DNA of 64,000 nt from Vespa crabro (GCF_910589235.1 NC_060961.1:3805001-3869000); one strand, 5' to 3'. Numbered from the stretch's first letter, positions 1 to 11,345 are shown. The notes: generated by a model from the sequence alone, not told the origin. Made by a program: numbers and translations.

Positions 1-203
1 AGTATGCCGGTAGGTAGATAAATAGTTAGATAGGAAGATAGATAGACAGATGGATATAAAGGGTGACCTATGCAAAGTGTTACGAGCCATTTTTACATGG
101 AATTATTACAACCATTGATTTTATTTCTTTACACTAAATAACAAAATAAATTTGTTATCAATTATTGATAAATCTTATTGAAAAATGTGATATAATTTAC
201 ATT

Positions 204-238
<35 letters not shown>

Positions 239-1078
239 CAAGGACATATAAAACTTTTCTTTTTTTATTTTAATTGATTTACGATCTCGCTTCTCCATTA
301 AGAACTGTTAAATGCTATTAAATTTAAAAGCAATTAATATTAAAAAAACATTTATAACACTCGTTGTCGATCATTGTGTACATATATGTGTACTAGGTAG
401 GTCGTATGTGTACTATAGGTATACCCTTCAAACGCGATCGTAGATAAGACGATCCAGAAGAGCGCGAAAGGGCTCCCTTGAGGATTAACGTGACATCTAG
501 CTAGGAAAGCGTTACGTACGATGTTTCCCTTCGACGTCGCGTTCGTCAAGCCGCATATAAACGTCGTGAGATCGGATTGCACCGTGACAAAAGTCACATC
601 GTAGCTCGATACCGGGAGACGTCGAGTCTCTAAACCGCATGAATATCAAACGATCCGCGAACAATCGTTACTTACTTCGTGAGACTCGATATGGTATCTT
701 ATGTTTTATTCATTGGGGATTAATAAAGAGCGCGCGAAGAAAACGTACGCGAATGATTCGAAGTATATCGATCTAATTGTAAATCGATCGTGAGAAGCAA
801 TACAACCCCGTAATGGAGTTACCCCGATTATTCTTTTTTTTTCAATTTCCAAGAACTATTAACACAGATAGAGAGTGTCGATTTGATTTTGTATGAACGT
901 TTAAACTCATCTACTATTCTGTTACTTCTTAAGTTAATTCTTGTTACTTTTTATATAGGTTTTCTAAAAGTAAACTTGCACTTATTTTTTTTTGTCTTTC
1001 TCCTCTTAAATCGAATTACACGTATCGTATACTGAATGAATATATATTTAAAAGGTTCAGTGAGTAAAAAGAAAAGAG

Positions 1079-1110
<32 letters not shown>
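1079..1110. repeat. (A)32 homopolymer
   Basis: Thirty-two consecutive A on the plus strand, preceded by a short A/G-rich lead-in. No retroposon-like body or target-site duplication was seen on the 5' side, so it is called a plain homopolymer. Its length in the assembly may be inexact. Confidence 0.95.
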
Positions 1111-1112
<2 letters not shown>

Positions 1113-1235
1113 AAAAATGAGGCCAAGAATGCCAGCGCGTGATCTTTTCGAAACCCAACGGTTTCAAAAATTGGCAAGTGTAATGTGAAATTCGGGTTTA
1201 TCCTCCCAATTCTCTTTTCTCCTTTCCTACCGTTC

Positions 1236-1236
<1 letters not shown>

Positions 1237-1297
<61 letters not shown>
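1237..1297. repeat. (TA)n microsatellite
   Basis: About 27 uninterrupted TA units followed by one TGTATAT variant. Any frame through it gives Ile-Tyr repeats, which explains the apparent ORF here. Confidence 0.95.
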
Positions 1298-1589
1298 GCT
1301 CGAGCATAGGAGGGTTCAATCTCGTTGAGAAACCTTGCTCTGTACAAAGAGACCCATAACAACACCGAAAGAGAGAACAACGTGGGTGGCGTTATAATAG
1401 TAACATTAGGACAATAACGATTAAAAGCGACGGTGGTTGGGTAAGCGAATTTGGAACGGCTTCTGACTTCCAGTCTGTTTCAACCCCTGGACGAGGGTAA
1501 CTTGGAAAAGGAAGGAATGGGACTCGAGTAGCGAGAGGAGAAAGGAAAGATCGAAATTGGCAGTAATGGGGGTGGAAGGACGAGGAATA

Positions 1590-1590
1590 C

Positions 1591-1635
<45 letters not shown>
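1590..1635. repeat. (GA)n tract
   Basis: Near-pure AG dinucleotide run of about 45 bp with one AAAG interruption. It is a polypurine tract, hence a possible triplex or GAGA-binding-protein site. Confidence 0.95.
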
Positions 1636-1639
<4 letters not shown>

Positions 1640-2380
1640 TCTAAGGGGGGTTTGAATCATGGATCCTTAAAACGGAGTACTTACAAAATACAAACCTAAT
1701 TACGAAGATGGAAAGCATTACGATTATATCGGACTGTATCAAAGTTTAATGATATTATTATAATGATATTAGAACGTTGATGAAACGAATGAAACAACAA
1801 GATAATAAAGATTTAAGAAAATGTCCTTCGTCAATTTTAACTAAGTTAATCGTATTAGAAATTATGAATTATATTATTTTAATTTTGTTGTTAATATAAC
1901 AAAAGATATATTATAATTGAATGATAAAACATTAAAGCTCTTTCTCTCTCTCTCTCTCTTTTTTTTCCTTATCTTTTGGTTTAGATTTTCCAGCACATTA
2001 GAGATTATGATATACCTTTGAATCGATTAAATATCTTAAGAAAGAGAAAATGTAATTGAAAATCCAGTACCTCGTAGCCGTCAATGAGAAAAGAAGACGC
2101 AAACAGAGAAAAAGCCTTTCGTCTTCGGCGCCGTCGCTACCCACTTACGTTTTACCGCTCGTTGATCCTACGAAGGAAAATGGCGTGGAAAAGAAAGACG
2201 TCGTGTTGAGAACTCTTCCGTAGGATGGTTTTGAGAAAAGAAAGAGACGAAAGTAGAATAGAGGAGAATAGAATGGAGAACTAAAGTAGACTTTATTATG
2301 TGCACTAAGAGTGGATATCTCTCTGACTCATTCAACGAACGTATATTATACTAAGAATGAAATAGAAAAGTGTCAGATGT

Positions 2381-2530
2381 TAAGAAGAAAAATTAGTAAA
2401 AAGAAAGAAAAAACAAGAAAAAAAAATAAATAAAAAAAAAAAGAAAAAGGAAACAAGTAGGAGGACAAGGAAAAGAAAAAGGAAGAACGAAGCGCAGATA
2501 AAAAAAAAAAAAAAAAAGAACAAAATAAAT
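2381..2530. repeat. A-rich homopurine stretch
   Basis: Long run of A with scattered G (AAAG, AAAAG, GGAAA units), ending in an A-tract near 2500-2517. The minus-strand frame through it is a Phe/Leu/Ser-rich artefact. Confidence 0.85.
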
Positions 2531-3266
2531 CTTTTTTTTCTTTCGCGATCGATCTCTCGGGGGTCGAAGTTCGTGGAAATTTCGAATGAGCTTAAAAATT
2601 TCGCCATTTGCAAATGACAGAAAAAGAAGAAGGAAATGAAGGAATAAGAAAACGAAATATTTATAACGCGCTTCTCGTAATAAACGTACTGGCTTCCAAG
2701 TCTGACGAGATAATCGCGTTCACGGACCGGCGATAAAATAGGATTTATTTCGATTTTAAATTGCCTCACGCGCGCGAGCACGAGCAGATGCTTAATGAGA
2801 GAAGAAGTAGCCCCGGTGCATTTGTTTATGACGATAAATCTTCGTTTATCGTCGGGACGTTGCGGCATTCTGTATAATGGACTCGTCGAGCTGGACTCCG
2901 TCAACGTCGTTCTCGCTTATCCTCAAAATAGAAATAGAAAGGAGAAGGAAAAAATTCAGAGATAAACAATCGTTAATTGCCATTTCTCAAGGCTAACTAC
3001 GAACGACAGATGAAGGATAAGATAATAAAAAAGGATTTCTCTAAAATCCATGAAATATCTTTCATCTTACTTTCAACCCTTATTTCAATGAAAATGAAAT
3101 CGAGAAACAATCGTAATCGTTTTTATCTCTTTCCATCGGCGACATTTCATTTTTTTCATCGTAAAAACTTATCATTAAATGACATCAAAATATTAATAAA
3201 TAAATTCGATCGTTTTTCTTTTCTTCGATCTTTCATTTTTTCTTTTCTTCTTTTATTTTATTTGAT

Positions 3267-3306
3267 TTTTTGTTTTTTTTTTTTTTTTTTTGTTTTTTCT
3301 TTTTTT
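3267..3306. repeat. poly(T) tract
   Basis: T-rich run with isolated G and C. It lies about 50 nt upstream of the open segment that ends at the 5' splice-like site at 3455. Confidence 0.9.
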
Positions 3307-3308
3307 AA

Positions 3309-3455
3309 TTATCATCCACGTCATTAACACGAGGATTTTCGAATCGAAAGGAGGTTAGCAAGAAACATCAACAGATTTATAAGCTGTTACAGAAGAAATG
3401 GCGAGCACGAAACGATAATAAAGCAACGATTAACGCAATGTTGGACAGAGAAAAG
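3309..3455 (+). other. candidate internal exon, unidentified
   Basis: An open frame begins just after a TAA at 3306-3308 and runs 49 codons to AAG|GTAAAG at 3455/3456; without splicing it ends two codons later at TAA 3462-3464. The peptide is polar and helix-like, including HQQIYKLLQKKWRARN. I recognise no family. Against it: no convincing pyrimidine-rich 3' splice site lies immediately upstream, although the poly(T) tract at 3267-3306 is near, and A-rich DNA gives Lys/Gln/Asn-rich peptides by chance. The next 300 bp (3468-3760) are CpG-rich and hold homeodomain-type cores (TTAATTAG near 3578, TTTTATTAC near 3631), so they could equally be regulatory. Confidence 0.15.
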
Positions 3456-3824
3456 GTAAAGTAAACGATGTCGACGACGACACGAAGGGTGAGGAGGTGG
3501 AGGAACGTTCGTTCGCGAAGTAGAGACGGACCGATATTAAAAGCTGCGCACGAAGCACCGTGGCGGCGAGCAACGTTAATTAGTCGAAAACATGGTGCAG
3601 ACGGTATGCCTACGGGGTCGGACCGCGCCGTTTTATTACCCTCTGTAACGAGTACGGTGGCGCACGCGGCGTATCTAAATAAAATTACCCTGTAGAGAGC
3701 ATTCGCCTGGGTCTTTCAAGGCAACCACACCAATTTCAACCATGAGCTTCGGCACTTGGACTCGGCATCATCCGGTGAACATCATTTTCGGTCGGGAAAA
3801 ATCGTTCTTGATAAGAAAAATAAA

Positions 3825-3826
<2 letters not shown>

Positions 3827-3882
<56 letters not shown>
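3827..3882. repeat. (GA)n tract
   Basis: Twenty-eight or so uninterrupted GA units. Both strands give spurious ORFs (Arg-Glu and Leu-Ser repeats). Confidence 0.97.
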
Positions 3883-3886
<4 letters not shown>

Positions 3887-5283
3887 CATAGTAATCTTGA
3901 ATAAGACAAAAATAAAGGGAAAACAAAAGAAAAAAGAAAAAGAAAAAAACAAATTTTTAGTGACACTTGTCGAACGTTAAATAAAAGTTGCGAAGGTGTA
4001 TTGAATTAAAAGTGAAAACCCCAATGATTCCTTATAATATCTAAAAACAGAAAGACAGATATACAGAGTTGGCAAGCTTTAGTCGAAACAAAAGTCGTAC
4101 TTTTTCAAGCAGCGTGACGTTCGGTGTAAATGCGAATTGCACGTGAAGCGGGACGTGGAAAAGGTTTTACGAGGAGCGAAAGGCCAATTCTGAGCGCCGA
4201 GGCCATGCCCGTCTAACGTTTCAGCTTCGTTTAGAATTCACCGGTTGAAAAGCGGGATAAATTTTAGAGTCGAGCACAGAGAAAAAGTGGGCATTTCAGT
4301 GGATTCCAAAGCTAAAAAGGGACAAGAGAAGAAGGAAAAGAAAAGGAAGAAGAAGAAAAAGGGAGAGGAGGAGTAAAAAAAAGGGAAAACGAAAGGGAAA
4401 GACTCGTACGAGCGCTGCGTGATTACGCGCAGTTACGACTCCCGTTTCCTCCTCCCCCCTACTCTGTAACCTTAAATCGCGCAAAAGATAAGGTCGGCTT
4501 AACATTAAAAGCGCGGCCCGATAGAAGTGCGCGCAACCCCCATATAAATAACGTTGCTCGCGACGATTCACCCTCTTTCTCTCTCTGTTTCTCCCTTTCG
4601 AGAAAGACTCGTGTACACGTGAATCGAAACATCATTATGAAAGAATTTTTATAATTAAATATCGTTATAATTTCAACACTTTTACATTCGATCCTTTACT
4701 TAAGCGTGAAATTTCGTTTAGACACTTTGTCCCACTTCGTTCACCAACGAATGAAAACTTTTCTAGAATATTACGTACAAGTGGTTGCCGTGAGAAGAAC
4801 GTTCTCAGTTACGCAGGAACAAGAAGGGATTACGAAAAAAAAATTATTGCAAAACTAATTGGCTTCTATCGAGTGTACGGTTCTTTGAGATCAGATATCG
4901 TAGATTTCCAAGTATATATCATGAGCATTAAAACATGATACATTTCATTTTCTCCATTCACGATCATTAACGGAACGCTTTGCTAAGGTAACGGCTTCCG
5001 TACGCAATCACCTTGTTCCTTTTTCGTTTCAAAGCGATGCAGTTATCCGCGTTCAATATACAGTCTCTCCAAATTTAGCGAATCTAGGTTCACCTTAATG
5101 TCAAAGATTCGAGGTGAAACTGAAGCATCGAGTTTAGCGTTCCGTAGTTGCTATCGTTGAAAGGAAAGAGACTTAAATGGTTTACTCGATGTACGAAAGT
5201 ATCAAGAAGTACTTTCTCGTTCGACCTCGTCCCTATTTTTCTTTTTTTTTCTTCAAATTCTTCTTCTAATTACATTCACACAA

Positions 5284-5288
<5 letters not shown>
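3883..5288. other. non-coding interval
   Basis: A+T-rich sequence with a homopurine block at 4318-4400 and a more G+C-rich patch at 4080-4240 that contains a CACGTG E-box near 4140. Frames here are short or unrecognised. No RNA gene seen. Confidence 0.6.

Positions 5289-5322
<34 letters not shown>
5289..5322. repeat. (GA)n tract
   Basis: Seventeen GA units, flanked by an A-rich homopurine region at 5420-5480. Confidence 0.95.
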
Positions 5323-5325
<3 letters not shown>

Positions 5326-5818
5326 GAGATTTATCCTTTATTTTTAATCATCGTCTCATTTACGATGACACGTTAATGATATCTACCTAAATATGTACTT
5401 GTCCATCTCTTCTTGATTATAAAAAAAGAAAAGGAAAAACAAGAAAAAGCAAAGAAAAAAGAAAAAAAGAAAAAGAAATAATTATGTATAGCAAAAGAAT
5501 ACATCGTGCAACAAGAAATAAAAATGTTCTTCGTTCCTTCGCTAATTTATTTGTTTATCGATGAAGAAATGACGATCTCATAAAAGATGGTAATCGTTTA
5601 GGAAGTATTTCTTGATAGATAACAATGTCGAGTAGTCGCTTCATCACACGGACGGAGTCGATTGTATGAGTGACCCTTTCGAGAGCAACGCTGGAAGGCA
5701 AGTTCGAAAGGTAGTCGGCGGTATTGTAAGTGGATGCCGGTGGCGGAACCGGAAGCAGGAAGTCGAGTGCGGTATAGTGGCGATGCGCGCCGTACTTATC
5801 CCGTATCGATTGTACCCA

Positions 5819-5931
5819 ACGACGACGACGACGACGACGATGACGACAACTACTACGACTACTACGACTACTACGACTACTACGACTACGACGACTACTA
5901 CGACTACGACTACGACTACGACGACAATGAC
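5819..5931. repeat. compound (GAC)/(TAC) trinucleotide array
   Basis: The first part is pure CGA/GAC units; the second is mostly a higher-order nine-base unit CTACTACGA. The three plus-strand frames read poly-Thr, poly-Asp/Tyr and poly-Arg-like peptides, and the minus strand reads poly-Val, so overlapping ORFs of 70-130 codons here are artefacts. Interruptions include GAC to AAC changes. Confidence 0.95.
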
Positions 5932-6206
5932 ACCATTGGCGTCGCCACATACTAACGCTGACAAGGCATTTACCTGGACGCTTCCAACTTTATCGTTCGT
6001 CCACTACTCAACACTACCAAGAGAATTATAGTCAAGCCAAAAGGGTGTCTTGTATTTGTATTGTCTCGCTTTTCGTCCGTCTTGACTCTTTGATAAAATC
6101 TTCCCATTATAGTTCCTTCACTGTTCCAGTCTTTCAAATTATTTAGAACATGTTTATTATTCGATGATTTATACGTATGATGACATACATAAAATGAATA
6201 CAATAT

Positions 6207-6229
6207 GTGTGCATGTGTGTGTGTGTGTT
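6207..6229. repeat. (TG)n microsatellite
   Basis: Short TG run with one CA interruption in an A+T-rich interval. No gene seen from 5970 to 6460 apart from low-quality frames. Confidence 0.9.
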
Positions 6230-6470
6230 AAGAATATAAAAATAAAATAATAAATATTATATGGAATAGATTTTTGTTCAAAAAAACTGACATGACTGAT
6301 TTTATCAAAGACGGTCTGTTTTAAATATAAATCGTGAATTCGTTTAACTATCTGTGATTTGAATTTGAAGTTCACCTTGCGGCTTCATGGACGGACATCA
6401 AAGGACACCGAACGTGTTAAGCGTATATGCATCGACTCGCGTGTGAGCTCAAAGAAAGAAAAAAAGGGAA

Positions 6471-6493
6471 AAGAGAGAGAGAGAGAGTGAGAA

Positions 6494-6529
<36 letters not shown>
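6471..6529. repeat. (GA)n tract, interrupted
   Basis: AG dinucleotides with two AGTGAG interruptions. Followed by a CpG-rich patch (6535-6740) that is open in two plus-strand frames but without a recognisable product. Confidence 0.93.
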
Positions 6530-6530
<1 letters not shown>

Positions 6531-7167
6531 GAAAAACGAGGCGAAGTTTCGTTTTCATTTCGCTCGAAGGCAATGCCGTCCAATGGGGCGTCATACTTTC
6601 GTGGCAGGCATCGTTATTGAATGTTACGTCGACTCGCTGGGATCCATTACTAAACCGTCAGCTCGTGTTTCTCTCTTGTTACGGGTTCTTTATCATGCGA
6701 CCACAGTCGCGAGATTTTCTTCTACCATCGGCGAAAAAACACGCTGAATTGATCATATTATGAAAATAAAAAGGAAGACGATCTGTTGTTTTTAATATCG
6801 ATAAGAAATAAGAAATATATAAAACTAGAAAAGTGTATAATATAATTTAATATAGTATAATATGTTAAATTATAAATGATCAAATAGAGATGAATAATAT
6901 AATTGATAGAATGTCCATAGTAGTATAATATTTGTATCTTCATTATTTGTAGTTTTAGGCATTTACTATGTAACACACAATTTATTTCATATGTCGATGT
7001 ATGAGAAACACAGAAGAAAGACAAAAGAAAGAACGCCGGAGGAAGAAAGAGCGGAACGACGGAAGATGCAAAATTTCTGAAAAAAAGAATGAGGAAAGCG
7101 TGAAGTACGCCAATCATGGGCCGTTATTGGTGGCAATTATGATAATAGCATACCTCGAGCGAGAACC

Positions 7168-7288
7168 TTCGTTCGTTCGTTCGTTCATATGTATGTATGT
7201 ATGTATGTATGTATGTTCGCGTAGGATCATGGCTACGCAGGTATGTATATATGTATGTATGATGTATGTATGATGTATGTATGTATAT
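7168..7288. repeat. (TTCG)n then (GTAT)n tetranucleotide arrays
   Basis: TTCG units (7168-7186) switch directly to ATGT/GTAT units (7190-7216). A short unique segment follows, then a second GTAT/GATGTAT array (7241-7288). Confidence 0.93.
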
Positions 7289-7351
7289 ACTCAAAGTCCG
7301 ATGCATCTCTCTCATCTCTCTTTCTTTCTCGACCGAAAGAAGAAAGGAAGA

Positions 7352-7371
7352 CTCGAGCGAGCTTGCTCGAG
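7352..7371. other. near-palindrome, hairpin candidate
   Basis: Perfect 7-bp arms CTCGAGC and GCTCGAG around GAGCTT; the G-T and A-T contacts inside could extend the stem. It sits in a short CpG-rich island after the tetranucleotide arrays. Confidence 0.6.
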
Positions 7372-7700
7372 GACTACCGGCCTCTATTAATCATATAAAT
7401 CGTCTGTTGCGGTTGGGAATATTACGACTTGCCAATAATTGCACTCAAATTGCGCCTAGGAAAAACGTCTGCGTGACTTTCACGCGATTATAGTACACGC
7501 GTACACGATAAAACGAGACACGAGAATCATCTTTAAGATCGAACTCGACCATTTGAATCGTCTTTCAATACGAAATTTCGATAGGCAATAGTAAGTAAAA
7601 GTTGGATTGCAGGATGAAATTAATCAAAGAAATTTAATAATCATATACAATTAATATTCTAATGCACTTATAACGAATAAATTGTCGATGTCATTGTCAT

Positions 7701-7715
7701 TAAAAAAAAAAAAAA

Positions 7716-7755
<40 letters not shown>
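7701..7755. repeat. (A)n followed by (TA)n
   Basis: A-run of about 14 then about 19 TA units. Confidence 0.95.
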
Positions 7756-7757
<2 letters not shown>

Positions 7758-8665
7758 CATCTGTCCTTACGAATTATATGACATTTTTTGTACTCTGCGA
7801 TAATATCGCAACCAAATGCAAGTACAACTTTCTCGCATCAAATGCATATTACAGTTCAGAGAATTCGAACATATGTCGATAGGTAAGACGAAATAAGTTT
7901 GTCGAAGTTCAGCTCTTTTGTTCTAATGACAATTCAAAAAGAAAAAAAACAAAGAAAAAAAAATAGAAAGAAAGAAAGAAGAAAGAAAAAAAAAATTCCT
8001 GTATATACCATTTATGTGTAGAAGTTGCGTGACGATGTTCGAATTCGTAGAAAAGCAAAAGGACGATCGAGAAAAGCTAGTCTTAGATATTACGAATTGT
8101 CCGAGTATTTGCTATGATTAGAAAAGAGGACGTAGGAAGTGAGTATATGCGTTTAGGAGGAAGAAAATGTTGGCGCAAACGCAAGAATTATCGGCCGCAC
8201 CTAGAAATCGTCTATCGAACTCGAAGATGCTTTCCGCGTGATTCACCGTAAGATTTAATATTTCTCATTCTCTTTCGTACGAGAAGATTAAGTAAGATCT
8301 GTAAAGAGGAAAGTACTTGCGACTTTTCTCTTTCCCTCTCTCTCTCTCTCTCTCTTTCTCTCCCTTTCTTTCTTTTGTTCTTATCGCACTTTATCACCGC
8401 TTACGTTGATGATTCATATTAATTAACACATAACGCCTACGTCATTCTCCATTTAAATACCTTCATTCATCTTCAACTTCCGTGCATCTTTCGTAAAATG
8501 ATCAGTCATTGTTTTAACAATTTTACAAAGAGCCAGAGGCATTTTATTGTCACACATAGCTATTTCAAAATTTCCTTTTATTATTTGAATTTAGCTGTTA
8601 AGGAATATTCATTTTGAGAAGGAAAAAAGATACCAATGAATGAGTGAGAGAAAAATGAGAGTGGG
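7756..8665. other. non-coding interval
   Basis: Contains an AAAG-type homopurine block (7937-7997), a (CT)n tract (8335-8375) and A+T-rich DNA. A 28-nt segment at 7855-7882 is bounded by AG and GTAAGA, but its pyrimidine tract is poor and it is not called as an exon. Confidence 0.6.
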
Positions 8666-8667
8666 GT

Positions 8668-8699
8668 GAGAGAGAGAGAGAGAGAGAGAGCGAGAGCAA

Positions 8700-8733
<34 letters not shown>
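8668..8733. repeat. (GA)n tract, interrupted
   Basis: Two GA runs joined by CGAGAGCAAGAGG. It is followed by a CpG-rich island (8735-8915) open on several frames with no recognisable product. Confidence 0.94.
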
Positions 8734-8735
<2 letters not shown>

Positions 8736-9049
8736 CGTACGGAGTGGCTCTCGTTGTGGCATATTGCTTCGATAAAAATACGAGACACGGTTGGTTCGGG
8801 TTGCACGATAGCGTCGACCAGCATTTGTCATCGACTCACGGCACGAACGTTTTATTTTCCGCGTTGTACATGCCGTTCCACACCGTTGTGTATGCCTTCT
8901 CGTACAGTAGTTAGGTAGAGATGGTTTGTATCCTCTGTGCACTCGTTGCACACGATGTAACACATACACACATGCACATATACAAACATGAAACACGACA
9001 AGTGTGAATTAGCCTGTAAGAAAGAAAGGAAAGGAATATAAAATGTATT

Positions 9050-9067
9050 GCCGTGCCGTGCCGTGCC
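9050..9067. repeat. (CCGTG)3 tandem
   Basis: Three and a half exact pentamer units, G+C-rich, in an otherwise A+T-rich context. Confidence 0.85.
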
Positions 9068-9457
9068 ACAGCAAAGTACAAACCAGAACGCGGCAACCTT
9101 AATACATCCGCATAGGTTCCGTTCGCGAGGACAGTCTCGCGTTTCTAATTAGACGGGAGTAGTAGTTATTTGCTCTTTCCTAGGTAGTCCAAGTCTCGTA
9201 GTCATAGTTCTGACTATGTAGTACTGTTGCAGTTGCCAATGTTATTGTCGTTACTGCATAAGTGCGTCCGTACACGCACGGTATGCTTTCATAGCAACTA
9301 CGAAACGTTCCGTACACAGAGGTGGGTCTCACGTCCATAAAAGTGGACACCGTAACTTTGCAAATAAGCCGTACGCCGCCTACGTTCATCCTACCATTTG
9401 CGGCCTCTTCTTTTCTTTCCTCATTGTATCTAAAAGACACCTTCGTTTTCTATTACT

Positions 9458-9479
9458 CCCTCCCTCCCTCCTCCCACCC
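9458..9479 (-). other. G-quadruplex motif (G-rich on minus strand)
   Basis: On the plus strand five CCC runs occur at 9458-9460, 9462-9464, 9466-9468, 9473-9475 and 9477-9479, with spacers of 1, 1, 4 and 1 nt. The minus strand therefore satisfies the usual rule of four or more GGG runs with loops of at most seven. A (TA)n tract follows at 9486-9516. Confidence 0.7.
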
Positions 9480-9485
9480 TCTTTC

Positions 9486-9518
<33 letters not shown>

Positions 9519-9593
9519 TTCTATCTCTCTCTTGTCATTGTTGTACGCAGATGCATTGCGCGACGCGTTTTAGAAGAGCGACTCTCTCTCTCT

Positions 9594-9617
9594 CACACAC
9601 ACACATGCGCGCGCGTG
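9594..9617. other. alternating Py/Pu run, Z-DNA candidate
   Basis: Strict pyrimidine-purine alternation over 24 bp: CA repeats, then TG, then CG repeats, then TG. It follows a (CT)n run (9582-9593). CG/CA alternation is the classic Z-forming composition. Confidence 0.7.
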
Positions 9618-9932
9618 TTTCATTACGCGTGTTAAATTACTTTCTCGAAAATTTCTCACTATGGAACTATCGTGCGACAATAAGTTTGAATTGCCAATGA
9701 TGCATACACATTTGCAAGAAGATTATTTCAAAACTTTCCACTCTATAAACAGATCACGGAAATCGTTGCCGTCCAAAATATGATTCATATATAATATGTA
9801 TCTACATTTCTAATTTCGATGTATGACTATAAGATAAATTTATTGTTGAAAGAACGTTTAAAAAATCAAGCCATTGATTAGATATTTTTTTCTTCGTAGA
9901 TATATTTTCATCGTAGATAGCTTTCGTTTTTC

Positions 9933-9955
<23 letters not shown>
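9933..9955. repeat. (A)23 homopolymer with A-rich tail
   Basis: A-run followed by AAG/AAAAG units to about 10010. The minus-strand Phe/Leu-rich frame is an artefact. Confidence 0.93.
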
Positions 9956-9963
<8 letters not shown>

Positions 9964-10225
9964 TAAAAAAAAAAGAAAATGAAAAAAGGAAGAAAAAGAA
10001 AAAATAGACAAAATCCAAACGAACTTGTTACATAACATAGTGGATTCGTTTGAATCTCTCGACGTATCGAAATATATCGTTTCATTTTTGAAGGGTCGAT
10101 CTTTCGTAGAGCCACCCTTGAATATTTAAAAGGTGCCGATCGAAGCGTTAGCGAGATACGATACGTTAGCGTAGTAGTAGAATAAATAAGTCGGACAGGA
10201 GATCGGTATTAACGGAAAGGCGGGG

Positions 10226-10549
10226 ATGGAAGCTCACAAACACAGGGCGGATACTCGTTCATCAAGAAATACGATCACCCGAAAAGATCCAGGTATTTCC
10301 AGTTTCGCCGTATATCTTTGCCACCTGCACCCGTTTTTCAACTTTTTCATCGAGGATGTCCTCTGCATGTTTCATAAGGATCTTTCGCGAAGGTGTAAAA
10401 ACCAGAATCGGGAATCCATCGACAATAAATTAAATGGTAATGGAAAAACAATATTCCCACATGTCAAATACATTCATTTTTGGCCTTCCCACAAGCTTCT
10501 GTATTTTCCTTACAAAAAAAGTTTATATATCATTCATCAATTTTATTAG
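10226..10549 (+). other. candidate small ORF, 107 codons, unidentified
   Basis: Starts at a true ATG (context GGGGATGG) and ends with a TAG at 10547-10549. It has no simple-repeat content and begins MEAHKHRADTRSS. A possible 5' splice site, CCAG|GTATTT, follows the 22nd codon, so only the first 66 nt might be coding. I recognise no domain. Codon choice becomes A+T-rich after about codon 60, more like the surrounding non-coding DNA. It may be chance. Confidence 0.15.
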
Positions 10550-10602
10550 CTTTTTAACTGCCCTTCAAAATAACATGAATAAATAATCCTAAATAATTCT
10601 CT

Positions 10603-10604
<2 letters not shown>

Positions 10605-10637
<33 letters not shown>
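10605..10637. repeat. (TA)n microsatellite
   Basis: About 16 TA units. Confidence 0.94.
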
Positions 10638-10641
<4 letters not shown>

Positions 10642-11167
10642 TAATGGATTATTCATATGTAGAGAGAGACAAAAAAAAATAGATTCTTTCAACATGAATT
10701 CGAAAATGCTTAACTTCTGAGTTATAAAACTTCTAAGTATGATCTTAGTACATTGACATTCATCAAACGATAAACGAAATGCATTGATGCGAATGCATTC
10801 ATTTGAATGAAACTTACATTTCAAGCAACATAGTAGAATGAATAATACAATACGTAAAACTCCAACAACATCTAACAAGCTTCAAAGCCAGGAATTTTGA
10901 AGCGTGTTCGGGGACTCAATGAGACGACGAGCTGAGACTTGTATTCAAGCAGAAGATGAGCGTTTTATATATTTCATGTAAGGAAATGTCAACGGAGTAT
11001 ATTATAATTCAAATAAATAAATATAATTGGACTAGTCTAAGATTATATTTGAAAGTTTAAAAATTAAAAAATTAAACATTTCCGAATTTATGTTGACAAA
11101 AATTATTTCTTTTTTTTCTTCTTCTTCTTCTTCTTTCCTACATACGAAAAATCCATTTCCAAAGTTT

Positions 11168-11196
11168 TACGGGGTGTAGTTTTGTTATACCCCGTA
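11168..11196. other. 12-bp-stem hairpin
   Basis: Left arm TACGGGGTGTAG and right arm TTATACCCCGTA pair fully, with two G-T contacts, around a five-base loop TTTTG. The outer eight pairs are perfect Watson-Crick. It lies 12 bp upstream of a TATA box. It could act as a DNA cruciform or a transcript stem-loop. Confidence 0.6.
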
Positions 11197-11208
11197 TATA
11201 CGAACAGC

Positions 11209-11218
11209 TATATAAAGC
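11209..11218 (+). promoter_or_regulatory. TATA-box-like element
   Basis: TATATAAAGC, a full match to the metazoan TATA consensus. About 35 bp downstream is TCACAT, a poor initiator. Such matches are common in A+T-rich DNA; the hairpin beside it is what makes this one notable. Confidence 0.25.
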
Positions 11219-11345
11219 ACATATACGTATTTGTATATTGGTCACATTAAACGTTATTCACCGTACAATTCATCGTGAAATTTGCATACGAATAAAACAC
11301 TATTTCGCATATTTATTTATTTATTTATTTTCTTTTTTTGAACAG

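Larger units (their letters stand above)
1..2380. other. non-coding block with homopolymers and dinucleotide repeats
   Basis: No recognisable gene. It opens with a degenerate TAGA/GATA-like stretch (about 11-55) and a T-run broken by one C (202-233). A CpG-rich patch (430-680) is open for about 98 codons on the minus strand (stop near 352) but starts only at GTG and matches nothing I know. A separate plus-strand frame is open at 2056-2223 (57 codons, non-repetitive, TAG stop) without a convincing 3' splice site. The remainder is A+T-rich single-copy-looking sequence and a short (CT)n near 1938-1959. Confidence 0.6.

Noticed and set aside
1079..1110. Retroposon poly(A) tail
   Set aside because: No processed-gene body upstream and no flanking target-site duplication.
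2056..2223. 57-codon plus-strand frame with mixed composition
   Set aside because: No 3' splice site of quality, starts at TTG, no recognised motif; frames of this length are expected by chance.
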